DNA from: Agromyces sp. Leaf222
GTDB lineage: Bacteria; Actinomycetota; Actinomycetes; Actinomycetales; Microbacteriaceae
Length of the DNA: 64,000 nt
Assembly (NCBI RefSeq): GCF_001421565.1
Contig: NZ_LMKQ01000001.1
Span: forward strand, 2,412,605-2,476,604
Direction of reading: 5' to 3'
Below, in pieces: positions 33,951-42,117 of the stretch; the stretch's first letter is position 1, and each line of letters opens with the position of its first letter. A model generated the notes under the pieces. That model saw nothing but the letters and a program-made list of their open reading frames with translations, had not been told where the DNA came from and searched no databases. The translations under genes and the position numbers were made by a program.

Positions 33951-34373
33951 TCACGAACGGGTGATCTCCTCATCGAGATATCTGCTGATGGCATGGAGCG
34001 CATCGGGCGAGATGTCGCCCAATGTACGGGCGGCGTACGCCTTGACGCGCGCAGCACGCATGGATCGCACGAGGTCGAGCTGTGCGCTCACTCGTTCCGG
34101 CGTGACCGCGCCGTCGTCGCCAGCAAGGAACTCGGCATCCACGTCGAAGTATGCGGCAAGCCCTTCATAGAGGCGGCGGTCTTGCACCCATCGATGGCCG
34201 TTGACCATGTACGTCCAGCGGGAGCGCGAAAGCTTCGTTCCGCGCTCGCTCAGGAATGCCGCGATCTGTGAATAGGTCGGCTCCGCGCCCGTCTCGGCTA
34301 TCGCGACGTCGATGAGCAACCGCAGGCGGTTCGCCAGATTCTCCGCCGATTGGCGGTTCTCGACGTCAGCCAT
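33951..34373 (-). CDS. EspR-like XRE-type repressor
   Basis: A 140-residue helix-turn-helix regulator. Its layout, with an HTH spanning TYSQIAAFLSERGTKLSRSRWTYMVNG, then LAAYFDVDAEFLAGDD, and a helical dimerization C-terminus (MRAARVKAYAARTLGDISPDALHAISRYLDE), resembles mycobacterial EspR. ATG 34373 was chosen because GAGGGG lies nine bases upstream; the in-frame ATG at 34439 coincides with an operator box and the transcription start. Upstream are four TTGAGCATGCTCAA-type palindromes, the probable binding sites. It presumably represses itself and the divergent transfer operon. Confidence 0.85.
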   Translation of the reverse strand: MADVENRQSAENLANRLRLLIDVAIAETGAEPTYSQIAAFLSERGTKLSRSRWTYMVNGHRWVQDRRLYEGLAAYFDVDAEFLAGDDGAVTPERVSAQLDLVRSMRAARVKAYAARTLGDISPDALHAISRYLDEEITRS

Positions 34374-34431
34374 GCTTTTCAGCCCCTCTTCCTTCGGGTC
34401 AGGCAGGGTCAGGTGTTGCCGCTCATCCAAA

Positions 34432-34536
34432 TTGAGCATTCTTCAATGTACCAATTGAGCATGCTCAAGACAAGGGTTGCGCATGCTCAATCGAGCGTGG
34501 TAGACCGAACATCGACGGACTGTTGAGCATGCTCAA
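34432..34536. promoter_or_regulatory. Four-copy palindromic operator over divergent promoters
   Basis: Copies: 34432-34446 (TTGAGCATTCTTCAA, imperfect), 34455-34468 (TTGAGCATGCTCAA, perfect), 34477-34490 (TTGCGCATGCTCAA), 34523-34536 (perfect). Start-to-start steps are 23, 22 and 46 bases, close to whole multiples of two helical turns. The leftward promoter reads TTGTCT (34473-34468), 17-base spacer, TACATT (34450-34445): copy 2 fills its spacer and copy 1 covers its start. A weaker rightward candidate is TTGCGC (34477) with TAGACC (34501), overlapping copy 3. This is textbook architecture for cooperative repression. Confidence 0.85.
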
Positions 34537-34702
34537 TGAAGGGAGTTTCTTGCACAGTGCATACATCGCGCATGTCTTCGCCAGCAGGGCCCGCGTCGAC
34601 GACATGACCGCTCCAACGCGCCGGGGGTGACCCCGTGCGCGATCAGCACACCTCTGCGATAGCCGCCCATCCGCGCGGCCCTCGCTCCGGAAGGTGGTCG
34701 TC

Positions 34703-35809
34703 GTGTCGTCGATTCCAGGCCAGCGCGTCGAACGCGACGCCAAGATCGCTGAGCTTCACGAACGCCTGACCGTTGCCGTCGAACAGCTCGTGTCTGGCGA
34801 CGCTTGGGTCAAGGCGATCGAGTTCGCAGCGCGCTTTCGTCGACGGTCGTTCAACAACGTGCTGCTCATCCACGTACAGCACGCCGCCGCCTACCAGCTC
34901 GGAACAGTGCCCGAGCCTGCCCCGACCTTCGTCGCGGGCTTCAAGCAATGGCAGGCGCTCGGGCGACGCGTGACCGCGGGCCAACACGGGTACGCGATCC
35001 TCGCGCCGCTGACCGCGAGATTCGCGACCGCCGACCCGGCCGATCCGGGCGCGTGGCACAGGCTCGCGTCAGCTGAGCGCCCCAGAGCTGGCGAAGTGGT
35101 CCGACCGAAGCTCGTCGGCGTTCGACCCACCTACGTCTGGGATGTCTCGCAAACCGACGGGCGGCCACTCCCCCAGCGGCCTGCACCGAGGCTGCTCCGT
35201 GGCGAGGCACCAACGGGGTTGTGGGATGCTCTCGCCGCACTGGTTGATCGCGCCGGCTTCGTCCTGTCTTCGGCACCGGATGCCACCGCGCTCGGTGGCG
35301 CGAACGGGCTCACTAACTTCGCTGATCGCACCGTGCTCGTGCGCGCCGATCTCGAGCCGGCCGCGGCCGTCAAAACGCTGGCACACGAGCTGGCGCACCT
35401 CCAACTTCACGACCCGGTGGCGGCGCCACGCGGGATCGGACCGCTCGCAGGTACGAACCCCTCAGATGACGTCCCTCAGCATCGTGGGATCGCCGAGGTC
35501 GAGGCCGAATCGGTCGCGCTCATGATCGGCGCCGCGCACGGCATGGACACTTCGGTCTTCACGGTTCCATACGTGTCCGGGTGGGCCGACTCGGTGCCCG
35601 GGATCACGCCTGTCGAGGTCGTGCAGGCCACCGGCGAACGGGTACGACGCGCGGCAGGCGGCATCCTCGATGAGCTCCGAACGCCGCAGCTCGACGACGG
35701 CGATCCCGTCGCGCTCGGGCAGGTGCAGGTCGCCGCAGCTCGCTCGCTCGCTCCGACTGCGCCGCCGAACAGAGCGATGGACCGGATCAGCACGCGGGGG
35801 CTCGCATGA
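34703..35809 (+). CDS. ArdC-like antirestriction protein with zinc metallopeptidase motif
   Basis: A 368-residue protein of the ArdC type carried by conjugative elements. The N-terminal domain (about 10-100) has SFNNVLLIHVQHAAAYQ and FKQWQALGRRVTAGQHGYAI, typical of the ssDNA-binding ArdC domain. The C-terminal domain has HELAHLQLHD near residue 230 with a distal Glu region (AEVEAESVALMIGAAHG), a complete zincin site. It would bind incoming single strands and protect them from host restriction. GTG 34703 has GGAAGG eight bases upstream; GTG 34694 is the alternative. It is the first gene of the transfer operon right of the operator array. Confidence 0.85.
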   Translation: MSSIPGQRVERDAKIAELHERLTVAVEQLVSGDAWVKAIEFAARFRRRSFNNVLLIHVQHAAAYQLGTVPEPAPTFVAGFKQWQALGRRVTAGQHGYAILAPLTARFATADPADPGAWHRLASAERPRAGEVVRPKLVGVRPTYVWDVSQTDGRPLPQRPAPRLLRGEAPTGLWDALAALVDRAGFVLSSAPDATALGGANGLTNFADRTVLVRADLEPAAAVKTLAHELAHLQLHDPVAAPRGIGPLAGTNPSDDVPQHRGIAEVEAESVALMIGAAHGMDTSVFTVPYVSGWADSVPGITPVEVVQATGERVRRAAGGILDELRTPQLDDGDPVALGQVQVAAARSLAPTAPPNRAMDRISTRGLA

Positions 35810-36720
35810 GGTTCGGCGAGGTTCTGCTCCTCACGAGCAGGCTGAGCCCGCGTGACGCCGCACGCGCGTTCGCGGATGCCGGCATACCGGTGTTCCCCTG
35901 CATCGCCGGAGGCAAGCGACCGCTGACGTTGGCCGGCTTCCATGATGCGACCGCCGATTCCGGGGTGGTCGCCGAATGGTGGTCGGCCTGGCCGAACGCG
36001 AACCTGGCGGTGCCGACTGGCGCACGGTCCGGTCTCGAAGTCGTCGACGTCGACGTCACGGACGAGCGATCTGGTTTCGACGCCTTCTCGGTGGCACAAG
36101 CGGCCGGCATTCTGGACGGCGAGTACGCACGAGTCCGCACCCCCTCAGGTGGGATGCACGTGTACTTCCCCAGTGCCATCGACCGGCCGCAACGCTGCTG
36201 GCAGTCAGCGACGGCTCACATCGATTTCCGCGGCGACGGCGGCTACGTCGTGGTCCCGCCCTCGTGCATCTCAATCGACACCGGTTGCGCCACGTACCGA
36301 CTCTCCTCGCTCAGCTCAGGGGAGCCGCGCCCGGTCGACGCGGCCGCGCTTCGCTCGCTGATCGATCCGAACTCGGTACGACCGCGAAGGGATGTTGCGC
36401 AAGCCCCGCCGTCGGCAGCGCTACCCGGCACCGTGGACCGGCAGCGCCTCGCGGCGTGGGTGGCTCAGCTGCGGGAAGGCGAGCGGAATCACGGCCTGTT
36501 CTGGGCAGCATGCCGACTCGCCGAGGCAGGGCTCATGGCCGTCACAATCGAAGACGCGCTCGGTGCGGCCGCCTCGAGCGCGGGCCTCGCCGACGACGAG
36601 ATCGCCATCACCATCCGGTCAGCCCAACGCCACGTCAGTCGGAGCTCGGCTGCGCAGGCCGTCTGGCAGGAACGCCCGGTGGTCGCAACGCGGATCAGCG
36701 AGTCATCATGCAGGCGATGA
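35806..36720 (+). CDS. Bifunctional DNA primase/polymerase (Prim-Pol, AEP superfamily)
   Basis: A 304-residue archaeo-eukaryotic-type primase. The Prim-Pol domain (about 15-190) shows AGIPVFPCIAGGKRPLT, VDVDVTDERSG with the catalytic acidic residues, RTPSGGMHVYF, and the late DFRGDGGYVVVPPS block. The C-terminal 80 residues are helical (LREGERNHGLFWAACRLAEAG), as in the primase C-terminal domain. It probably primes the complementary strand of the transferred or excised element. It overlaps ardC (ATGA) and the next gene. Confidence 0.9.
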   Translation: MRFGEVLLLTSRLSPRDAARAFADAGIPVFPCIAGGKRPLTLAGFHDATADSGVVAEWWSAWPNANLAVPTGARSGLEVVDVDVTDERSGFDAFSVAQAAGILDGEYARVRTPSGGMHVYFPSAIDRPQRCWQSATAHIDFRGDGGYVVVPPSCISIDTGCATYRLSSLSSGEPRPVDAAALRSLIDPNSVRPRRDVAQAPPSAALPGTVDRQRLAAWVAQLREGERNHGLFWAACRLAEAGLMAVTIEDALGAAASSAGLADDEIAITIRSAQRHVSRSSAAQAVWQERPVVATRISESSCRR

Positions 36721-37400
36721 CGCCGCGTTCCAATGATGTTCGGCTGGCGACGTTGACTGCGGTCGCCGGTACCGTCTTCATCGCCGCGGGTGCGTTCTGG
36801 CTCTCGTTCACTTCGCTCAGCGATCTCGCACGGCGTTCCGGAGTGGATGCCGGTCAGGCGTGGATGTGGCCGCTCATCGTCGACGGCATCATTGTGGTCG
36901 CGACGGTCGCAGCGGTCGCACTCACCGGCACCCGGGGCGCCTGGTATCCGTGGATGCTGCTGGTCGCGGGCGCCGGCATCTCGGTTGCCGCGAACGCGAT
37001 TCATGCAGTCGTTGCGGAGACGACCGAGGTTCCGCTGGTGCTCGCGGCCTGCGTCGCATCCGTGCCGCCGATGGTGCTGTTGGCCATCACCCACCTGACG
37101 TCGGTGCTGATGGGTTCGAAGAGCAGCACCCAACCGGATACCCGGCACATCACGACATCGACAGCACCGGCGCGCGCTGTGGCGAAGGCGCGGCGTGCGC
37201 TCCCGCCTGCTGCTGCGACGTCGGCCCCCATCGCCATCCGCGACGATGCGTCATCGCTGCGGTCGCTCGGTTGGTCGAACGCGGCGATCGCGAAAAAACT
37301 CGGCGTGCACCCGTCCACGATCGGGCGTTGGCTGAGCGATCACGTCGGCGCACCTTCCTCGCAGACCGACACCCTAAGGGAAGGTGCGAGCGATGGATGA
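36717..37400 (+). CDS. DUF2637 membrane protein with a C-terminal helix-turn-helix
   Basis: A 227-residue protein. The N-terminal four-helix membrane domain (about 8-120) has the DUF2637 features FWLSFTSLSDLARRSG and AWMWPLIVDGIIVVAT; such proteins (spread/Spd-like in Streptomyces elements) accompany conjugation genes. The C-terminus carries LRSLGWSNAAIAKKLGVHPSTIGRWLSDHV, a clear helix-turn-helix. ATG 36717 overlaps the preceding stop (ATGA); ATG 36708 is an in-frame alternative. A membrane-tethered DNA-binding role in positioning the element is inferred. Confidence 0.85.
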   Translation: MTPRSNDVRLATLTAVAGTVFIAAGAFWLSFTSLSDLARRSGVDAGQAWMWPLIVDGIIVVATVAAVALTGTRGAWYPWMLLVAGAGISVAANAIHAVVAETTEVPLVLAACVASVPPMVLLAITHLTSVLMGSKSSTQPDTRHITTSTAPARAVAKARRALPPAAATSAPIAIRDDASSLRSLGWSNAAIAKKLGVHPSTIGRWLSDHVGAPSSQTDTLREGASDG

Positions 37401-37803
37401 AGACGAGTTCGAGAAGTCTCGGGCGATGGGCGATCAGGCGGCCAGGAAGACTCTGACTCAGCCAGGTGTCAGAGAGGGTGATCTTCGTGAGCGCATTCGA
37501 GCTCTCGTCGACGCATCCCGATCCACGATCGGAACGGAACGTCTCGCGGGTGAACCGAACGGGTCCGACCAGCGGCCGGGAATCGTCTGGGTTCGTGCTT
37601 CAGATCTCTTGAACTCGAGCACTGGACGAGTCGCGAGTCGCGGCCTCGATCTCGAAGCGGATCTCGCGCGCCGCCTGCGCCGAGCACCGGCATCCACCCG
37701 GCGCGCGATCCGGGAGCGCGCTGCCAAGCTCCCTCCCCTCTCCGAGTTCGGCCGCTCCCCCGCGCCCGCCCAAGTTGCCCGCGCAGGCCTTGGACGGCGG
37801 TGA
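37393..37803 (+). CDS. Small hypothetical protein, conjugation operon
   Basis: A 136-residue charged soluble protein starting at ATG 37393 with GGGAAGG nine bases upstream, overlapping the DUF2637 gene by eight bases. It contains a helical Arg-rich stretch (DLEADLARRLRRAPASTRRAIRERAAKLP) and ends basic and Pro/Ala-rich. No family recognised. By position it may be an accessory mobilisation or partition factor. Confidence 0.6.
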   Translation: MDEDEFEKSRAMGDQAARKTLTQPGVREGDLRERIRALVDASRSTIGTERLAGEPNGSDQRPGIVWVRASDLLNSSTGRVASRGLDLEADLARRLRRAPASTRRAIRERAAKLPPLSEFGRSPAPAQVARAGLGRR

Positions 37804-37860
37804 ATCATGAGCATCCTGCTGACCGCGGCAACACGCACCGAACCGACAGGAGGTGCCGCG

Positions 37861-38691
37861 ATGAACTGGAGCTCAACTCGGGAAGACGCCACGCAGGCGT
37901 TTCGCACGTCAGAAGGCCTGCGAACACTGCTTCGGCAGCTGCAGGAATCCGATGGCGATGCCTGGCGCACCGACCCCGAAGCATCCGCCCTCTTGCAATT
38001 CGCGGCGGAGAAGTATTCGGCGCTTGCGCGCAAGCACGGCCTCGATCCTTGGGAGGCAGCGTCGGCCGCGTTCGACGCAATGCGTGCGCCAGCGACGCTT
38101 CGCGCCGACGACCCGTGGGCACTCGTCACCCGTGCGGTGCAGGTGACCTGCATCGCCGAAGAGCGAGCGCAGGGGTTGCTCTGCTCAGTGCATCAGGCAC
38201 GACGAGCGAAGGTGTCGGCCTTTCACGACGCCGAGCGATTCAGCGACCGCGAACACGAGTTGCCGGAGTACCACCCAGCGTTCCGCACCGAACCGGTCGA
38301 CTTCGACCCGGACCACAGCAACCGCGAGGACGTAAGCGCCGCCGTTCGAGACGCGATCATGCTCTTCAGGCTTCTCGGCTGGCCTCGCGACCGCGCCAGC
38401 TCCGGCGTCGAGTATGTCTGTGGCCGCCTCGCCGATGCGCCGTCACGGGCATCTGCGTACGAATCGCTCCGACGAGATGCCTCAGCCCGCGCCCACCTGG
38501 ATCTGCCCCAACGAGCCTGGCTCGCAATGCTCAAGGCGTTGCTCGGGTGCTGCGATCCGTTGCATCAGCACACGGTCGCCGGACGCGGCATCCTGTGGCG
38601 CCTGCTTGTCGGGGAGCCGCTTCGTGCGCTCCTACATGACGATGATCTGGTGACGGAGATCGTCGTCAATGCGCCGAGGGTGCTCTCATGA
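37861..38691 (+). CDS. Hypothetical ICE protein
   Basis: A 276-residue soluble helical protein. ATG 37861 has the best SD in the neighbourhood (AGGAGGT, six bases before), whereas the in-frame ATG at 37807 has none. Recognisable patches are LLQFAAEKYSALARKHGLDPWEAASAAFDAMR and AWALVTRAVQVTCIAEERA. The layout (helical bundle with a sigma-factor-like AASAAFDAMR segment) recalls uncharacterised proteins that precede ParB genes in actinobacterial ICEs. It is coupled to parB (ATGA, 38688-38691). Confidence 0.65.
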   Translation: MNWSSTREDATQAFRTSEGLRTLLRQLQESDGDAWRTDPEASALLQFAAEKYSALARKHGLDPWEAASAAFDAMRAPATLRADDPWALVTRAVQVTCIAEERAQGLLCSVHQARRAKVSAFHDAERFSDREHELPEYHPAFRTEPVDFDPDHSNREDVSAAVRDAIMLFRLLGWPRDRASSGVEYVCGRLADAPSRASAYESLRRDASARAHLDLPQRAWLAMLKALLGCCDPLHQHTVAGRGILWRLLVGEPLRALLHDDDLVTEIVVNAPRVLS

Positions 38692-39668
38692 CCGGCGGGC
38701 AGGGACACATCGAGCTTGATCGGTCGATCGAATCGATCCGCATTGGTGCGCGTCACCGCCACGACCTCGGCGACATCAAAGGACTCGCCGCCTCCATCGA
38801 GCGGCAGGGACTGTTGCAGCCGATCACCGTCACGCCGGATGGGGATCTGGTCTGCGGCGCGCGCCGCCTCGCTGCCCTTCGGCTGCTCGGGCTCCGACAG
38901 ATCAGTGTCTGGGTGCGATCGGGGATCTCCGATGATCTCGCCCGGCTGCTCGCTGAACAAGACGACAACGCGCTGCACAAGTCCCTCGCGCCGACCGAGG
39001 CCGCTGCCCTGTACCGAGAGGTCAAGGAACTGCTCGCGGAGGATGCCCAGAGGCGACAGCAGGCGAGCCGGTTCCAAGCCGGCGGAGCTCACCCGGACGG
39101 TGCCGCACCGGGTGCGGCACCGAGTCCACGCGGGTCCGGGGATGCCCGCGCCCAGGCCGCCCAACTCGTCAGCGGCTCTCGCTCGTACAACACGCACGAA
39201 CGCATCGGGCGGCTGCAGCAGATCGCGGATGACGAGACCGCACCGGCCGACGTCCGAGCAGATGCGAGGCGGGCCCTCGAAGCCATCGATGGCGGGGCGC
39301 CCGTGAAGCCCACGCTGCGCGCGCTGACGGAGCAGCTCGAAGGCACTGATGACCTCGACGAGGAGACGGAACTGCAGCAGCTCGCGCAGACGGCACTCAC
39401 TCGGGTGAAGTCGGAGCCGCGGTCCAAGCGGCGCGGTCGTGTGTCGGCAGCGCGGGATGACGGCGAGCTCCTGAGACTTCCGGCTCGCGCATTCGTCCTG
39501 CAGTGGTCGGACCTGCACGAGTGGTGGCGGCGCTTCGATGCCGAAGAGGTGGCGGCAGCGCTGACCGACGAGCAGTGGGCCCAGTTCGAGGCGACGATCG
39601 AAGGATCAGTCGAGTTCGCCGAGTCGCTTCGCAACCTCCGACGTCGCGCCCTCGCCGCATCAGGATGA
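38688..39668 (+). CDS. ParB-domain partition-like protein
   Basis: A 326-residue protein with an N-terminal ParB/sulfiredoxin-like domain: RHRHDLGDIKGLAASIERQGLLQPITVTPDGDLVCGARRLAALRLLG, including the conserved GARRLAAL (ParB CTP-site box). A helix-turn-helix region follows (LAPTEAAALYREVKELL, then SYNTHERIGRLQQIADDE). The C-terminal part is charged. There is no ParA gene in the window, so it may act alone as a DNA-binding/CTPase clamp, or use a host ParA. It overlaps the preceding gene by ATGA. Confidence 0.88.
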   Translation: MTGGQGHIELDRSIESIRIGARHRHDLGDIKGLAASIERQGLLQPITVTPDGDLVCGARRLAALRLLGLRQISVWVRSGISDDLARLLAEQDDNALHKSLAPTEAAALYREVKELLAEDAQRRQQASRFQAGGAHPDGAAPGAAPSPRGSGDARAQAAQLVSGSRSYNTHERIGRLQQIADDETAPADVRADARRALEAIDGGAPVKPTLRALTEQLEGTDDLDEETELQQLAQTALTRVKSEPRSKRRGRVSAARDDGELLRLPARAFVLQWSDLHEWWRRFDAEEVAAALTDEQWAQFEATIEGSVEFAESLRNLRRRALAASG

Positions 39669-39722
39669 CGCGGCTCTCCTCTCCGATGACTGAAGCCATC
39701 GAGGTCGAGGAGGAATCAGCTC

Positions 39723-40376
39723 GTGACATCCATGCGAAGCCGCAGCGCGTTGATCGCCCTCATCGGCGGCGCGACCATCCTGCTCGCGCTCATTGGCGTC
39801 GGACTCTTCGGTCTGCTTCGCGGTCCTGCCGCCGCACAGACGGCCGAGCTGCAGACGACCGCGGCGAGCTCGCGGCCGGCTCCGCGTGAGTCCGTGGCGA
39901 CGCCAAATGCCGTTGCAGAAACCAAGGACGCCGGCCGGTTCGCGCGGAGCGTCGGCAGCGCGCTGTTCGGTTGGGACACTCGGGCCGACGGCGGTGCGAA
40001 TGCATGGGCACAGCCACTCATCGACGCGAGCGATGGCGACGAGGCGAATGGCGTCGCGGCCGACGTGCGCTCGTATATCCCGGACGGCGCACTCTGGGAC
40101 GAGTTGCGGACATACGGCACCCGCCAGCGACTTCGCATCGAGGTGATCGAAGTGCCCGATGCCTGGGCCGCCGCTCGGTCGCAAGCCTCGGCGTTGCAGC
40201 TGCGGCCCGGCGCATCCGCGTTCACGATCTCGGGAACCGCGGAGCGATACGGGACGTGGAAGGGCGCTCCAGTCGCAAGCGAACGCGCCGTGTCCTTCAC
40301 GGTCTTCATCGATTGCCCGGACTCGCACCCATGCCGACTGCTTCGACTCTCCCGACCCGATGCGCCGCTGCAGTGA
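39723..40376 (+). CDS. Bitopic membrane protein of the transfer apparatus, unknown family
   Basis: A 217-residue protein with one N-terminal membrane helix (about 9-33) and a roughly 180-residue extracytoplasmic domain. GTG 39723 has AGGAGG nine bases upstream; ATG 39732 is the alternative. The exported domain ends with two Cys (VFIDCPDSHPCRLLRLS), suggesting a disulfide. Size and layout (one helix plus soluble domain) resemble VirB8/TcpC-like subunits of Gram-positive T4SS, but I do not see a decisive signature. It opens the T4SS gene block. Confidence 0.65.
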   Translation: MTSMRSRSALIALIGGATILLALIGVGLFGLLRGPAAAQTAELQTTAASSRPAPRESVATPNAVAETKDAGRFARSVGSALFGWDTRADGGANAWAQPLIDASDGDEANGVAADVRSYIPDGALWDELRTYGTRQRLRIEVIEVPDAWAAARSQASALQLRPGASAFTISGTAERYGTWKGAPVASERAVSFTVFIDCPDSHPCRLLRLSRPDAPLQ

Positions 40377-40385
40377 GGCCCGCGG

Positions 40386-41561
40386 ATGCATCGCCTCGCC
40401 ATCATCCTTCTCGTTCTGCTCTTTGCCGGCCCACCGGCAGCGCTCGTCGGCGTTGCCGCATTCGTCAACCCTGCAGCGCGCGCCTGCGCATCGGGTTCAT
40501 TGATCATCGGAGATATCCCCGACTCACTGACGGCTACGACCCGATCCGGCCACACCATCGCTCTGAACAAGAGCCAGCTCGGCCACGCTGCGACGATCAC
40601 GACGGTCGGCTCACAGACCGTCGGGGTCGGTCGCGACGGCGTGATCATCGCCATCATGGCCGCGCTCACCGAATCCGGTCTCAGGATGCTCGCGAATCCC
40701 AGCGCGCACCCCGAATCGGCTAGGTACCCCAATGACGGCAACGGCTCTGATCACGATTCACTCGGACTGTTCCAGATGCGACCGGCATCTGGATGGGGCA
40801 GCGTCGCGGAGCTGATGAACCCGGACTACCAAGCCCGCGCCTTCTACGGCGGTACGACTGGGCCGAACGCGGGCTCGCCACGGGGCCTGCTCGACGTCTT
40901 CGGTTGGCGGGAGCTCGACCGCGGTGCCGCGGCTCAGGCCGTCGAGGTCAGCGCCTTCCCAGATCGCTACCGCGAGTACGAACCGGTCGCCGAGTCGATC
41001 CTCACGGAGCTCACTCGCTCCGGCGGGCGTGCAGGCAGCGGCGCAGGGGCCGCTCCCCCACGCGTGCCGGAGACCACGCGGGTCGTGTTCCCCCTGCCGG
41101 ATGGCACCTACACGGGCACCGACAGCTTCGGTTGGCGTGTCGACCCAGTCACCGGCGAGCGCCGCTTCCACGCCGGCAGCGACCTGGCGGCGCCTGCGGG
41201 CACGGCGATCCTGGCCGTGGCGGACGGCCGAGTTGTCTTCGCCGGTGAACGCGGAACGTACGGCGGGCTGATCGTGCTCGAGCACACCGTCGCCGGCCTG
41301 ACGGTCGCCTCCTTCTACGCACACATGTACGACGAGGGCATCCACGTCGCCGTCGGAGACACCGTGGCGGCCGGCCAACACATCGGCGACGTCGGCTCAG
41401 CAGGCAAATCGACTGGCCCGCACCTGCACCTCGAGATCCACCCCGGCGGCCAGGGCGAGCCTGCCGTGGACGCCGTCGACTGGCTGTCAGACCATGGGGC
41501 AGCAGGTGTCGGTGACGCCGACCTCACGATCGCCGGATGCCGCCCCGAAAGGACCCACTGA
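40386..41561 (+). CDS. Secreted M23 peptidase with N-terminal lytic-like domain (T4SS wall hydrolase)
   Basis: A 391-residue exported protein. A signal segment (about 3-28) is followed by a domain containing AALTESGLRMLANPSAHPES and SLGLFQMRPASGWGS, with the catalytic-type Glu (LTESGL) and LGLFQ-R pattern of lysozyme-like transglycosylases. The C-terminal domain is M23: RRFHAGSDLAAPAGTAILA and GKSTGPHLHLEIHPGG supply the zinc ligands. The two-enzyme layout is typical of VirB1-like wall hydrolases of Gram-positive conjugation systems and would open peptidoglycan for the channel. It lies nine bases after the preceding gene. Confidence 0.9.
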   Translation: MHRLAIILLVLLFAGPPAALVGVAAFVNPAARACASGSLIIGDIPDSLTATTRSGHTIALNKSQLGHAATITTVGSQTVGVGRDGVIIAIMAALTESGLRMLANPSAHPESARYPNDGNGSDHDSLGLFQMRPASGWGSVAELMNPDYQARAFYGGTTGPNAGSPRGLLDVFGWRELDRGAAAQAVEVSAFPDRYREYEPVAESILTELTRSGGRAGSGAGAAPPRVPETTRVVFPLPDGTYTGTDSFGWRVDPVTGERRFHAGSDLAAPAGTAILAVADGRVVFAGERGTYGGLIVLEHTVAGLTVASFYAHMYDEGIHVAVGDTVAAGQHIGDVGSAGKSTGPHLHLEIHPGGQGEPAVDAVDWLSDHGAAGVGDADLTIAGCRPERTH

Positions 41562-41562
41562 A

Positions 41563-41829
41563 ATGGACATCTTCCCCGACTTCGGCGCCGTTGGTGCCGC
41601 CACCGAGCTCCGCAGCATCATCGGCGCGCTCATGACCTACGTGCTGATCTTCGCCGTGCTCATGCTCATCATCAGCGCCGTGACGTGGGCGCTTGCATCG
41701 TCGAATGGCCATGTTCAGACCGCCGGTCGTGCTCGCATTGGGGTGTTGGTCGCTGCTGGCTCGGCAGCATTGGCCGGCTGCGGCATCGCGTGGGCGAACT
41801 TCCTACTCTCGGTCGGCTCAGGGATGTAA
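41563..41829 (+). CDS. Small two-helix protein, VirB2/TrbC pilin-like
   Basis: An 88-residue membrane protein beginning at ATG 41563, one base after the M23 gene's stop, with GAAAGGA upstream. Two helices (about 20-43 and 60-83) flank a short polar loop (ASSNGHVQTAGRARIG). The pattern is the same as the protein encoded at 42118-42387, so the two are paralogues. This size and topology match VirB2/TrbC-like subunits of Gram-positive T4SS, though no sequence signature is conclusive. Confidence 0.7.
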   Translation: MDIFPDFGAVGAATELRSIIGALMTYVLIFAVLMLIISAVTWALASSNGHVQTAGRARIGVLVAAGSAALAGCGIAWANFLLSVGSGM

Positions 41830-42117
41830 CCGACCATGCGCTGCTGAAGGGCTGACTGATTGGCGGACGACGCGCTAACTGGCACGCGCGGAAACGACGC
41901 GTACTGGCGAGGGCTGTTGATGGCGCCGCCATCGGAGAAGCAGAACGCCTGGGCTGCACTTCGAATCCGGCAAGGGGCAGCAGCAGATTGGCCAGGCACC
42001 GGAACTTGTGCTCGCCGAGGCGATCGGTCAGCTCTAACCCCTCTTTGCGCGCTCAACTGCCCGGTAGCAATTGCGCACCTCACGGTGATTCCCAGTTTGA
42101 GAGTTGAGGAGCTCACC
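41830..42117 (+). pseudogene. Gene-poor stretch with a probable C-terminal gene remnant
   Basis: No complete gene is found. A 39-codon open stretch at 41921-42037 ends in TAA and reads HFESGKGQQQIGQAPELVLA near its end, with GC-rich third positions like a real gene, but has no ATG, GTG or TTG start and is closed upstream by an in-frame TGA (41918-41920). It looks like the end of a lost gene. The SD of the next gene is at the right edge. Confidence 0.35.
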
